A program made the translations under genes and the position numbers. The notes below the pieces were generated by a model. The model was given only the letters and a program-made list of their open reading frames with translations, was not told the DNA's origin and did no database searches. A stretch of 24,688 nucleotides of DNA from Paramacrobiotus richtersi (Eukaryota > Tardigrada > Eutardigrada > Parachela > Macrobiotidae): the NCBI GenBank assembly GCA_034698045.1, contig JAQGAU010000709.1:1-24688 (forward strand), in the 5' to 3' direction. This document shows, piece by piece, positions 9,634 to 20,003 of this stretch; positions within the stretch are counted from its first letter, which is position 1; the number at the start of each line of letters is the position of its first letter.

Positions 9634-10597
9634 GCTAATATGCAGCGGGAGCTGCATAGTACTGTCTTGTAACAGATGTCCGTTCATAACTAAATATTAG
9701 TAGTATGATAACATTCACACTTTTCACTCCAGTTCGACGTTCACAACACTGCGTGCAGGCCGAAAAATACGTTTCGCTATGCACTGCAACCGACTAAACA
9801 ATAACTGCGATAATCTGATCGAATTGGAATAGTAAACAGCCGAAATTGTTGTTATAACAAACTCAGTGTTTCCAAGTATTGTGGTCGGTTGATCACATTT
9901 CGACTGCAACCAAATACCGTGTAACCGGACAATGTGATTTCAAGGTGACTAACATTATTGCAAGGTGATGTAAAGCAGCATCTGTTTTCTTGTGATCTTC
10001 AGGTTTTTTGTATCATGATTACACGAACAGCCTATAATTAGCAGCAGATGTGGACTGATTTTAGCGCTGTACCGATGCCTGTCTGGTATTCGAGAAAGGC
10101 GTGCTGCTTCAGGAGAGCAGTCCATATGGGACGAGAGAGCCCTATTTTCGAATTGATATGTGGTACGTTTTCCGATAAAAGTTTGCTGTCGCATAAAAGC
10201 ACCGGAAACAGTCGAAATCTTGCTTTTTTGACTTTCGGCCAGTTAATTGGTCCCTAATTTAAGAGATCCTTGGTTCTGGACGCTATTTGGTAGCTGGCCC
10301 TCCTTTTGGTCTTTGATTACAGTTCAAATACTCCAACCGCGCTTCAAATACCCCGACATACTCGTACCTAAAGTCTTAAACGCACGCGTTAAAAAGAGCT
10401 CGCTCCCGCCCGCAGTAAAGGCGCCCCACCCGGGAGGCTGTGAAACATTAAACGCCCTTGAAAATTTAAAAATACGGAAAATACTGCAGTGCTAAGGGAC
10501 TGTGGCAGTACTACAGTAATCAGCAAAAACGTCAGGAACTGATTTTTTGATAAAAACTGAATGTTTGATTCGTTCGGTTTGTGATTTTCCTCGGAAT

Positions 10598-12233
10598 ATG
10601 GCCCGCGATCCGTGTCCACATTGTCGCAAGCGTTTCACCAGAGGAGCTGGACTCGTCAACCATGTGAAAGCATGCAAATCGCGGATTCCAATGCTCGACG
10701 CTCCTGCTACCTCTTCGTCCTCCACATCCCAGTTTCAAGATCCCTCTCTGGGCAGCGACAGTGATACCATTTCAGGGGCTGGCAAATTTACAAAAATGTC
10801 TTTTCATGGAAAAGTGCACGCCAGGAGTGCAGTATCGGTCCGCGGAGACGATGGACTGCTTCATTATGGAACAGTAGTCGCTCGCGAACCCGGTGCTCTG
10901 GTCATTAATTTTGGCTATAAACCCGGTGGAATACAGCGTGTATCCATTGAGAAGGTGTTTCTCTTGCCTAGAGCTGGTCGACATTCCCAGTTTAAAAGCG
11001 GCGAACCCGTTGAGGTCCTCCTACGCCTGGAGCCCAATCAACCGTGGAAATGGTTCCCGGCTACACTGCTGAATTCTGACAGAGAGGGAACCTTTGGATT
11101 CATCACAACGATGTGGAATAATACCACAATTACAATGGTTCTTCCCGGGCAGCAGATTCATCGACCATGTAGCGCTCGGGCCTTTGCTAAACTGACTGTC
11201 GCCAGCTGTGATGATCCCCGATTGGAGGCTGCATCCGAATTAAACATCAACAAAGTTTTTCCGCGTGACATCTTGTCGCTGGTATTCGGCAGTTTAAACA
11301 CTGCGGCACGCAGTCGTCTTCGACGTGTGTGTGGAATGTGGGACGCCGTCATTCAGTCGACGGATCAAGATGAAATTCGCCTGTCGTTTTACGATCAGTG
11401 TCGAAAGTGGGAGTGTTACAACTACAAACTTGCACTGTACTTGCACAGCGCTTGGACATCCCGAACCCGGTTGATTGCGCTGAGTAATTTGGGCCGAAGG
11501 GATTTGTTGGTGTTGGCTGATCTGTTAAAGTGCATTATGGGTCAGCAGGGGCGTTCTCGCATCAGGACCCTGATTCTGACAGATGTCAGGTGGACGTTTG
11601 AGCGAACTGACTTCTCTGGCTGCCACCATGTTCTTGGTGTTCTGGAGCAGCTGCGGGAAGCCCTCGCGCCGGTCTGTGATCGGTTGATTGTCAAGGAGGC
11701 GACGTTGGAGCTGGTGTTTCTTTATCTTCCACCTAATTCGGGACTGCTTACCCAGGGAACAATCGCACAAATTCAGCTGGATGTAACATCGAGGGATTTT
11801 GCCGAGCGTGTTTGGTACGCCGTCAACCGCGGCGTTTGTACGAGACAGTTGGAACGTCTCACTTCGGGTTTTCGCAATGTGCTGAAGGAAAATAAAGTCA
11901 ATTGCATTACGAAGATCCTCTGGGTGAGTTGATGTTGGTTTTCCAGCTTATTCGCATCCGATATTTACAAGGTCGAGATGTACAATATTGACTCCCGATA
12001 TTTAAATTTTGGTCGAAATATTGTATTGTTGCATTTTTCGGTTTTTGCTACTTTTGGTGTCTTCCATATCGGTATCCGAACTGCAGGTTCTGAAGGAGCT
12101 GCAGAGTGCTAATCCATGTGGGAGAGAAGAATTTCGTGGGAAGAAATGGACAATCACGGATGCGGAATCGTTGGATTTGAGCAAGGTCACGAGTATCGTT
12201 GTGGATGCGCTCGGTAGCTCTTGTAGATTGTAA
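10598..12233 (+). CDS. copy D: C2HC zinc finger / Tudor-like / F-box-like protein
   Basis: Two exons, 10598-11923 and 12087-12233, join in phase 0 to give 490 aa. The donor is GTGAGT, the acceptor CTGCAG, and the intron is 163 bp. The start is ATG 10598 (MARDPCPHC), preferred to the upstream in-frame ATG at 10547 because the conserved block begins there. The C2HC finger is intact (C6, C9, H22, C26). The Tudor/Agenet-like region has DDGLLHYGTVV, VINFG and QPWKWFPATLL. The F-box-like segment has KVFPRDILSLVFGSL and RLRRVCGMWDAVI. The last exon begins VLKELQSANPCG. It is full length with no breaks, though it differs from B/E along its length, so it is an older paralog. No cellular localisation signal is obvious. 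Confidence 0.78.
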
Positions 12234-13029
12234 AACGGTCAGATGTGTTTGCTTCGTTAGTTTATTTTCCAGTTCACTTTTACAGCTGTTTTTTTCTGCG
12301 CTTGTTTTTCTGGTTGCTTTTTCTAAATTTATCTCCTTCTTTTGATGTCAGATATGTTTACGGTGGCTTTCGTGTAATAGTAATACAATAATACTAAACC
12401 AAATCTCGTTCTCTGTATCGGAGTATGGGCATTGACATGTGAATTGTGTATAATGTGAACGTTTCCTAATATTGATGGTTCTTAATGTTGGCCTGCTGTT
12501 TTCTAAATGATTAGTTATTATTTGAGGTAAAGATCTTTCCCCCGTAAAATCGCTTTGGCGACAAGTCGCGGACAACTTGTTTCAGCGTACTTCTTCAATA
12601 ATTCATAACAACACGTCATGCTTGAAACACATATCGTTAATTCTGTCTACATGTCGTCAAAAGGCTCTTTAAAAAAGGCTCTTTAAGGTGCAAGATAATG
12701 TTATTTAACACGTTCCAGCGCTGTTTTTCGAAAAAAGTGACATCTATAGCTCTGTAGAAATGCGTTCAAAGTTTAATCATTAAAATTAAATTTTAAAATT
12801 TACGGTATTAAATTTTTTTCAAACAAAAATTTCTTGATGTAAACAAATCATTTACTAACAGCCCCGCATAAACTTGAAGGAAAACTTTTGCCTCCAAAGC
12901 AGCAGAAACAGCTTCAAACGCAGCCACTGTGAGCATATATTGACGGCCTTAATCGAAGGCGATTGAAAACAGTGAACTAACGCGAATTTTTTGTTGTCAG
13001 TCTCACAGTTTTCGCGATTTTTAAGTACG
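12234..13029. other. 3' flank of copy D
   Basis: No gene is seen. It contains the copy D 3' motif, a tandem AAAAGGCTCTTT duplication near 12659-12685, and an AT-rich tract near 12780-12850. Confidence 0.45.
12362..12372 (+). promoter_or_regulatory. conserved 3'UTR motif of copy D
   Basis: GGTGGCTTTCG lies about 129 nt after the copy D stop, followed by GTAATAGTAATACAATAATA. It is identical to the copy B and E motifs. Confidence 0.45.
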
Positions 13030-13320
13030 ATTCCTGCCTCATGATGACACCGACGAGACACGAAACGGCTGAATTTTTTTGACATACTGTAGTCATAGAA
13101 AATGTATTTTTCTGCGGGAAGGACGTAAAAGTGCAAAAGGAAATCAAAATTAACTGCGCCTGTGAGAATTTTATCAAAATGGACTAACAGATCCGTTGTT
13201 ATTACAGATTCAATGTTACGAAACAAGTACTAGTACTTGTGACATTGTATGCGTGACTATGCGCTACGGTGCTTCCACAACATGCGCTCATGCTGACATC
13301 GTTATGGTTATGCAAACTAC
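13030..13320 (-). repeat. dispersed repeat block, copy 2a (inverted part)
   Basis: This matches about 6960-7210 in inverted orientation: CAGATTCAATGTTACGAAAC, TCAAAATGGACTAA and GTTATGGTTATGCAAA are shared. It lies downstream of copy D in the same relative orientation as the block behind copy E. Confidence 0.55.
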
Positions 13321-13684
13321 GAATCGAATCACCGGTAACGTTTTACAATTAGTTATGTATTCTTGATAAAGGTGGACGTGGACAGAACGCCAACATAAAA
13401 TACGAAATATAACAAATGCTGAAAAGATTCCACTTGGCATAAAACCATCCATTGATCATAACAAATGAATCAATGGTTTTCCATACTACTGGTATTTAAA
13501 ACTGGGCGGTATAGAATGCAACATATTTTCGGAATTACATTTTCCGCGTTCTCCAAACTGCACAACAATTAAGTGCATTTCGACATGCAGTATCTAATCC
13601 AATAGAAAATAAGGCGAGCGAGTGCGCACGTCGGCACGTGTAGATAAATAGTGTCGATGTCAGCATTGATTTAAATAGTGTTTT
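13321..13684. other. intergenic spacer, no gene seen
   Basis: This separates the two oppositely oriented halves of the repeat block. It contains a short imperfect hairpin near 13441-13480 (AAACCATCCATTGAT against ATCAATGGTTT). Nothing else is recognised. Confidence 0.35.
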
Positions 13685-14040
13685 CATCGATAGCCAAAAA
13701 ACAGATAGCATTACGCGTAAAGCATTGCAAGAATTATCTTCATCCATTCTGCATACTCGTAGCGCATTGTGTCATTGCTGAATCACCGCCAAGATTACTC
13801 TAAATTTTTACATATATACATGCACGAATGCCTACTCGGTGCGTACAAGTCGTGCCCATCTTTGGAATATTTTTCGCCGTTGTTTATTATCCTGCTATTT
13901 CGGTCTTCCTTTGAAGTTTCTCCCATTGAATGTGACTGAAGGCAAATGTATTCCGTACATGTTCTTACACAACATCCAGCAGAATGATGCCTGGGTCCCC
14001 TTTATAATTACAGGACTTACAGTTTCATAAAGCCAGCCAT
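13685..14040 (+). repeat. dispersed repeat block, copy 2b (direct part)
   Basis: This matches about 6585-6960 in direct orientation, for example CATGCACGAATGC and TCTTCCTTTGA; ACACAACATCCAGCAGAATG is shared exactly. It ends where the right arm of the inverted duplication begins. Confidence 0.55.
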
Positions 14041-14179
14041 CCGGTTCTTTATCGAAAGAACATTGTGCGCTTTTTCAACACTGCAGCGTGACGCGAAAAC
14101 ATCGTTAAAATTAGTCCTGCACTCTTGTACTGTGTTCCCCCATGTAAACAGTCAGTTGTGTTACTTGTGCATGGTAATC

Positions 14180-14336
14180 ATGAGTGCCGGAAGTGGTAGT
14201 CTTACAGGGACAAATTAGCGCTGAACTTAAACAGCGACTGTTACAGCGTTTGGACATCCGGAATCCGGTATATTAAACTGAGCAGCTTGGGCCTTATGGG
14301 TGTGTTTGTCTCGGCTGATTTGATGAAGTGCAATAA
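14180..14336 (+). pseudogene. decayed internal gene-family fragment (empty-site version)
   Basis: ATGAGTGCCGGAAGT, GTCTTACA, AAATTAGCGCTG and GCTGATTTGATGAAGTGCA correspond to about 8325-8462 of copy C. A 12-bp internal duplication (ACTGTTACAGCG) and substitutions have removed the frame. It is the sister of the fragment at 5920-6405, and both descend from one fragment present before the arms duplicated. It shows the insertion target (CTTACAGGGACAAATT) without the MITE-like element. Confidence 0.65.
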
Positions 14337-14738
14337 CGTTTTCCGATAAAAGTGCAACGAAGTAATAACCGGCACAATGCAGTAAAGCAAAATTACCGCA
14401 ACAGAGGCGCCCGCTCATTTTTTCAACGCCTCCAAGGGAGGCGGTGAATAAATGCCCGTGCGAAACTCCGAATTTCGCATTTTCCGAATAAATTCGGTAT
14501 GAACGGTCGTTTTTTGACTTGCTATATCTACGTACAATATTCGTGAAAAAACACCGCACAGTATGGTATCTACCCACAGCTAGCTGCTTCTACCTGATCT
14601 GCTGATCATGAATCTACCATATCGTCAATGTGTGTTCATAGAACAAATAAACACACACGAACGGATTTTTTAATCGGAACTGATATTTTGATTCGTATTG
14701 AATTGTTTGAATCGTTCTTTTCTGATTTTCCTCGGACT
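14337..14738. other. 5' flank of copy E
   Basis: Shared with the 5' flank of copy B, including a stretch around GTTCATAGAACAAAT at 14634-14648 and the leader GATATTTTGATTCG. No separate gene is seen. Promoter elements are presumably here but none is identifiable by sequence. Confidence 0.45.
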
Positions 14739-16396
14739 ATGGCCCGCGATCCGTGTCCACATTGTCGCAAGCGTTTTACCAGAGGAGCTGAACTCGTCAA
14801 CCATGTGAAAGCATGCAAATCGCGGATTCCAATGCCCAACGCTCCTGCTATCTCTTCGTCTGGAAGTTCGTCCACCACATCTCAGTTCCCAGATCCCGCT
14901 GTGAGTGTCAGCAATGGTTTTATTGATGCAATGGCTTCTTCTAAGATACCTTTTCCTGGTAAAGTCGACACCAGGAGCGCAGTATCAGTCCGAGGAGACG
15001 ATGGACTGCTTCACTATGGAACAGCGGTTGATCGTGCAACCGGTGCTCTAGTCATTGACTTTGGCTGTAAATCGAATGGAATACAGCGGGTACCTATTGG
15101 GAAGATATTTCGCCTGCCAAAAGCTGTTCGTTATTCCCCTTACAAAAGCGGCGAACCAGTGGAGGCCCTATACTCCGCATGGAACCCGATCAACCATGGA
15201 AATGGTTTCCTGCTACACTACTCAAGTCGGATAGAGAGGGAACCTTTGGACTGATTAAGACCATGAATTCCGTTGGCACAATGGTTATACCCGGGCAACA
15301 AATTCGTCGACCATGTAACACTTTTGTGATCTCTCGACTAATGGTGACCAGCTGTGTCGATCCCCAGTTGGAGGTTGTAGCGGATTTGAATATCAACAAA
15401 ATGTTCCCCTGTGGAATCTTGTCGCTGGTATTTGGCAGTTTGAACACGGTGGCACGCAGTCGTATTCGACGTGTCTGTGCCAGGTGGGACGCCGTCATTC
15501 TGTCGACGGATCCAGGTTACATTCGTCTCTCCTTGTATGATTGTCGAAAGTTCGAGTCTTACAACTACAAACTAGCATTGTACTTGCACAGCGCTTGGAC
15601 ATCCCGAACCCGGCTGATTGCGCTGAGTCATTTGATGAAAAGAGATTTGTTTGTGTTGGTTGATCTGTTAAAGTGCATTATGGATCAGCAGGAGCGTCCT
15701 CGCATCAAGACCTTGATTCTGACAGACTTCATGTGGACATTTGACCGCACTTTCTTCTCTAGCTGCCAGAGTGTCCTTGGTGTTCTGGAGCAGCTGCGGG
15801 TAGCCCTGGCGCTGGTCTGTGATCGGTTGATTATGAAGGAGACGACGTTGGAGATGACGTTTCTCTCTTTTAAATTTCCTTGGCTGCTTGTCCAGGGAAA
15901 GATCGCACACATTCAACTGGATGTTACAGCGAGGGATTTTGTCCAGCGTGTTTGGTACGCCATCAACCATGGTGCAATTTGTCCGAGACTGTTTGAACGT
16001 CTCGCTGCGGGTTTTCACAAAGTGCTGAAGGAAAACCCGCACAATTGTACTGCAAAAGTCCTCTGGGTGAGTTACTGAAGGTTGTTCAACAAATTCGTAT
16101 CACGATACTTATCAGCTTAGGATATATCCCTCGTGGATTGTGCTCTTTCGACCTTTCCGTGTATTTTGTGAGTGTATTTTGTGAAATATAGTAATTTGTG
16201 ATTTTGTTGCAATGTAGAAGTACGGCTTACGTGACGATATCCATTGCAGATTCTGGATGAGCTGCAGAGTGCTACTCCATGTGGGTTGGAAGAATTTCGC
16301 GGGAAGAAATGGACAATCACGGATGCGGAATCCTTGGATTTGGGAAAGGTCACAAGTCTCGTTTTGGAGGCGCTCTGTTACGCCTGTGAATTGTAA
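14739..16396 (+). pseudogene. copy E: frameshifted zinc finger / Tudor-like / F-box-like gene
   Basis: Exon 1 is 14739-16066 (1328 nt, two more than the 1326 of copies B and D) and exon 2 is 16250-16396. Splice sites are as in copy B (GTGAGT, TTGCAG). The first reading frame carries the finger (C6, C9, H22, C26) and half of the Tudor-like region, then fails at GCCCTATACTCC (about 15166-15176). Copy B reads GCCCTACTCC there, so a TA has been inserted at about 15171-15172. Without it the frame would continue to the end of exon 2. As written, the first frame stops at 15254. The second part is open from 15179. No slippery heptamer surrounds the site, so programmed frameshifting is unlikely. It is a recent pseudogene, a length polymorphism or an assembly error. 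All other family features are retained. Confidence 0.72.
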
Positions 16397-16760
16397 CGGT
16401 CAGTTGTGTTTCAGTCCTGGTTGTCATTAAGGCGGTTTTCTGGGTATCGGTGCTTTTGTCGGGTTTGTCGTAATTTCTGTGTTTCGGGCTGCTGTATCGA
16501 AATTTGCCTCCTTGTCAGCTATGATTAAGGTGGCTTTCGTATACTATTATAAAATCTATTTTTGTATCAGAAATAATTCCGTTGTGTCTTGTGCATTTTT
16601 CCTTATGATAGTTGTCGAGACGCGTTTTTTCTGAAGTCGAATTAGTCATTTGTTCACATGATAAAGACTGTTCCCTAAAAGCGTTATGGTGATATTTGTA
16701 CGCGTACTTCTACACAATACCGTAAGCTTGTAAATACGATGCATATAAATCTAACGCGAT
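16397..16760. other. 3' flank of copy E
   Basis: Homologous (inverted) to the copy B 3' flank at about 3600-3950. No gene is seen. It contains the copy E 3' motif, followed by an AT-rich ACTATTATAAAATC run. Confidence 0.5.
16529..16539 (+). promoter_or_regulatory. conserved 3'UTR motif of copy E
   Basis: GGTGGCTTTCG lies about 133 nt after the exon 2 stop, in a context almost identical to copy B. Confidence 0.45.
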
Positions 16761-17240
16761 TGGAACAATCCGTTGTTACGACAGACTTTATGTTACTTCG
16801 TAGTACTTGTGAATCCAAGCCATTTTTTAGCGAAACAAGCCTCACTGGCAAATGTGATAAAGTACACCACGTGTTGCGTTGACATTGTTATGGAAATTTG
16901 GATTTAGCATGAACTGTAAGTCCTGTAATTATGAGAAATGTGTGTGTTGGATGCTGGCTGTTGGATGTTATGTTAGAATACAGTTGTATTAATGTACGTG
17001 CGTGGGTATATTTGGCGCCAGTCATATCCAATAGCAGAAACGTCAAAGCATAACCTCAATCGCGAGATTAAAGAAGATCAAGGGGTAAGTTTCCCACAGT
17101 TTTACACACTGAATTCGCAATTCGTGTAGGTATGTATTTACGAAAATATATAGTATTAGAAGGATACAATGCGCTATGAATATTATAATGTCCAAACAAA
17201 TTCTTGTATCGTACTTAATGCTATCAGTATAGTCATTGCG
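16760..17240 (-). repeat. dispersed repeat block, copy 3 (inverted)
   Basis: Read on the minus strand, this resembles 6585-7110: a GATAGCATTA run, CATAGCGCATTG, TTTGACGTTT, ATATGACTGGCG, then TAATTACAGGACTTACAGTT (the last is closest to 13685-14040), and finally the GTAACAACGGAT-type block. It forms the left boundary of sequence that can be tied to the gene cluster. Confidence 0.5.
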
Positions 17241-17784
17241 CAACACGGAAATTCTGACTGACATTGGCGTATTCTGACTTACATCGTGCCCGTGCCAGCG
17301 AAATTGATTGGTTGCCTCAGCTGGCTCCTCCCACGAAAATCACTAAAAACCTGAAAAAATTGCGCAACTGACAGAGTATTTCGGATGCGTGCCAACCGGG
17401 ACACATTCAGGCGCGCTAATTTTCTCGACCGAAAGACCAGTGAATAAAACTCCGCGGACCGGAAGATTAATTTAGTTTTTTAAAGACTTTCTCAAGTTTT
17501 AAGAGCATCACAATCCATTGTAAACTATCGCAAATGGCTATCTGATTGGTTCGACAAGTGTCAGCAGTAAACAATCGACTAACTTTACTTTCAGTGTGAA
17601 ATATCTTATAAAGTCAGACCAATGGTTGGACCAGAACTGGACCAATATCCTGCACATTTCTTGTAACTAAATTCTTTTCGTTTACTTTCTGCGCGTACGA
17701 TAACTTCCTACTGTATTAACTTCCTACTTCCTACTAGAATATTATCACTTGCAATAGAAACCTGGTCTGCCTGAATTTATCAAG
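17241..17784. other. upstream region of the transposase; candidate left end of the transposon
   Basis: This region starts where the cluster-derived repeats stop and ends at the THAP start codon. It has an imperfect tandem repeat near 17251-17290 (ATTCTGACTGACATTGGCGT then ATTCTGACTTACATCGTG). It should contain the left terminus and promoter of the transposon. I found no inverted match to it on the right side of the window, so the terminus is undefined. Confidence 0.4.
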
Positions 17785-19529
17785 ATGGTACGCTGCTGTG
17801 TTCCTGGATGTCATAACAACACAAGCGGGCAGAACTGCAGTACAGCTGGACCCCATTCCTTCTTCAGGATACCGGAGAACCCCAGCATCGTTCGCGGCCA
17901 CTGGCTGCGCAATATCAATCGCGATGCGTGGGTTGCTGTGAAACAAGATCGCGTATGTTCCGACCATTTCGAAGACCACAACATGGAAGTGATTGGAGGA
18001 GGAAAACGGAGAGTGAAAGTCGGAGGTTTTCCAACAGTTTTTATAGCACCCGAAAAACGAAAGTCAGTCACTGGTATGTACGAGTTCAGCTCCTGCTTTG
18101 ATGATTGTTTTTTCCTTTCCTTAAGTTACTCATATGTGTTTCTGATTTCACAGACCCATCCATTAATATTTCCCCTGTAAAAAAGAGAATGTGCACCGAA
18201 GAGATTGGGGAACTGGATGACAGCTTTTCACTTCTGGAACTTCAAGCGGATCAAGACCAAAGAGGCAAAGGAATAAAAAATCAGATGTTCTGTTTTGTTA
18301 AATGGAAGTTTTTTATTACTATTAATCCATGAACTACTGTAATAATTCTGAATTGCGTGTTAAGTTTCATTAAGAAACAGTATTATACTGACCTGATTAT
18401 TGGTTTTATGAAGTGAATGTATTTAGATATTGTCCTTCAGCCGGAGGATCTTCAACAAAAGATTATGGAACTGGAAATGCAGTTATGTTTAGCCAAAGCT
18501 AAAAATATGGAACTGGAAGCGGAGTTGGAAGCCAGGGATGACCACATTGCTGAACTGGAGAAGCTGTTGTACATGGAGGACGAGGAGCCAGTTCTCAGTG
18601 CATACAAACTGGAGTCTTGCAAGGACGATGTGTTTCGACGAATGACCGGTGTCGTGAGTTATACGGCGTTTGTGGAACTGTGCAATATATTTGCGCCTGT
18701 CGTAGCGGCCTCGAACCAGAGAAGATATCCGAACGGAACTCCTCGTCCAGACCGCAGAAAATTGTCCGCAGAAAACCAGTTTCTCTTGGTGCTGTTCAGA
18801 CTGCGTATGGACCTAACGACAGAATTCTTAGGAATTATCTTCAAACTTCACAAAACGACGGTCGGTCGGATATTTGAAATGTGGATAAACACTATGGCTT
18901 ATGTTGTGCGGCTGCTAGATTACTTCCCGTCGCGTGAACAAGTGAAACTGGACGCTCCAGCCGAGTTTCTGTCGTCCGGATATGGTGATGTTCGAGTCAT
19001 TGTGGACAGTTTTGAGCTTTTCACAGAAACATCGTCGCATCCGGGAACGCAGTCGTACGCTTTTTCCAATTATAAACATTATGCTACAGTCAAGTTTATG
19101 GTAGGGATCACACCTGCTGCGAAGATTTCTTTTATCTCTCGAGGAGCTCTTGGTGGAATTAGTGATCAAGCTATTCTAAGTCGTTCTGGTTTGCTGGATT
19201 GTTTGGAGCCAGGCGATACAATTATGGCAGATAAAGGTTTTGCACTTTCGCCTGAGGAAGCTCACCGAGGAATCAAACTGATGACGCCAGATTTCCTTGG
19301 ACAGCGAACGCAACTATCACCGGCGGAAGCGAATAACTCTTATTACATTGCGCGACATCGTGTGCACGTCGAACGATCAATTACCCGAATTACGGACTTT
19401 CGAATCCTCTCGCCTAATATTCCGCAGGCACTTGTACCATTTCTGGACGATATTATGGAGGTGATTATTTTTCTTGTCAATTCCTCAACGGAAATCCTTC
19501 CGAAGAAACCGTTTCAAATGGATGATTAA
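17785..19529 (+). CDS. THAP-DDE transposase, ISL2EU-like
   Basis: Exons 17785-18073, 18154-18296 and 18441-19529 give about 506 aa. The first intron is clear (G|GTATGT...TTTCACAG). The donor of the second (GTTAAA at 18297) is weak and less certain. Exon 1 is a THAP domain: C4/C9, W40, C58-x2-H61 and a FPTVF box at 82-86. It should bind the transposon ends. Exon 3 starts with a Glu-rich coiled coil, then an HTH_Tnp_4-like segment (FRLRMDLTTEFLGIIFKLHK), then a DDE_Tnp_4-type catalytic core. Candidate catalytic residues are D in IVDSFEL (codon 19005), D in MADKGF (19230) and E in HVERSI (19371), spacing 74 and 46 residues between. The frame is intact, so the transposase may be active or domesticated. 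Known family pattern: THAP-bearing DDE_Tnp_4 enzymes pair with a YqaJ protein in ISL2EU elements, which matches the next gene. Harbinger-type is the alternative but pairs with a Myb-like partner. Confidence 0.82.
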
Positions 19530-20003
19530 CTATCACGCGCGATGTGAGAAATAGTACAAGAAAAACGCTATGCTCAGTGATTTATTGCTTTTAAGAGAGC
19601 AGGTTTTGTTTGTTCAATGGCTGCGGGTTTTTTAAGTGTACCATCAGCGAAGTTCATGTTCAAATCACGGATAAATATATATTCGTAGTCACCCACAAGT
19701 TCCAAACGTTTGATATGAAAGAAAAGAACAAACAAAAGCAAAAAAAATATACGATTATTATCAAGTAAGTAAGTAATAGTTCAGTTCTAAATTCAGTAAT
19801 AGAATGGGTTTCATCCCGGGACCATCTTCCCGCAAACCATGGCGCAACGTGCTCAGCTCATTTCAACTGTAACGGGCCTATATCACGTAACAAGCTACGA
19901 CACGCTACTCTGCTTACAGCAGGTTCTTTGATTAGCCTTCTGCACTAGTAATACTGGGAAAGTCTTTGCTTCTTAGTTTCGTGATATTTTTCGTGCATTC
20001 AAA
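19530..20003. other. spacer between transposase and YqaJ genes
   Basis: No ORF or RNA gene is seen. It is AT-rich with an A-rich run near 19720-19750. One CCCGGG site at 19815-19820 lies in TTTCATCCCGGG, which reappears inverted (CCCGGGATGAAA) at 22341 in an intron of the JmjC gene. It probably contains the 3' end of the transposase transcript and the promoter of the next gene. Confidence 0.4.

Larger units (their letters stand above)
9278..10597. other. intergenic region between copies C and D
   Basis: No exon is supported. The region holds the copy C 3' motif (9424-9434) and a small inverted-repeat element (9502-9633). The leader of copy D just before 10598 (TGATTTTCCTCGGAATATGG) is shared with the copy E leader. 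The rest shows no recognisable feature. Confidence 0.45.
14040..16890 (+). repeat. right arm of large inverted duplication (carries copy E)
   Basis: This is the inverted counterpart of 3438-6580. It includes the segment at 14040-14180 (TTTATCGAAAGAACA...GTGACGCGAAAAC) that matches 6410-6530 reversed, the decayed gene fragment at 14180-14336, the 5' flank, copy E and its 3' flank. It lacks the MITE-like insertion of the left arm. Confidence 0.75.

Noticed and set aside
15166..15254. Programmed ribosomal frameshifting in copy E
   Set aside because: No slippery heptamer or obvious downstream stem is present, and the twin copy B has no shift at the site. A 2-bp insertion is simpler.
17785..19529. 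Harbinger/PIF transposon
   Set aside because: The DDE core type is shared, but Harbinger elements normally pair with a Myb/SANT-like protein. The THAP domain and YqaJ partner here fit ISL2EU better.
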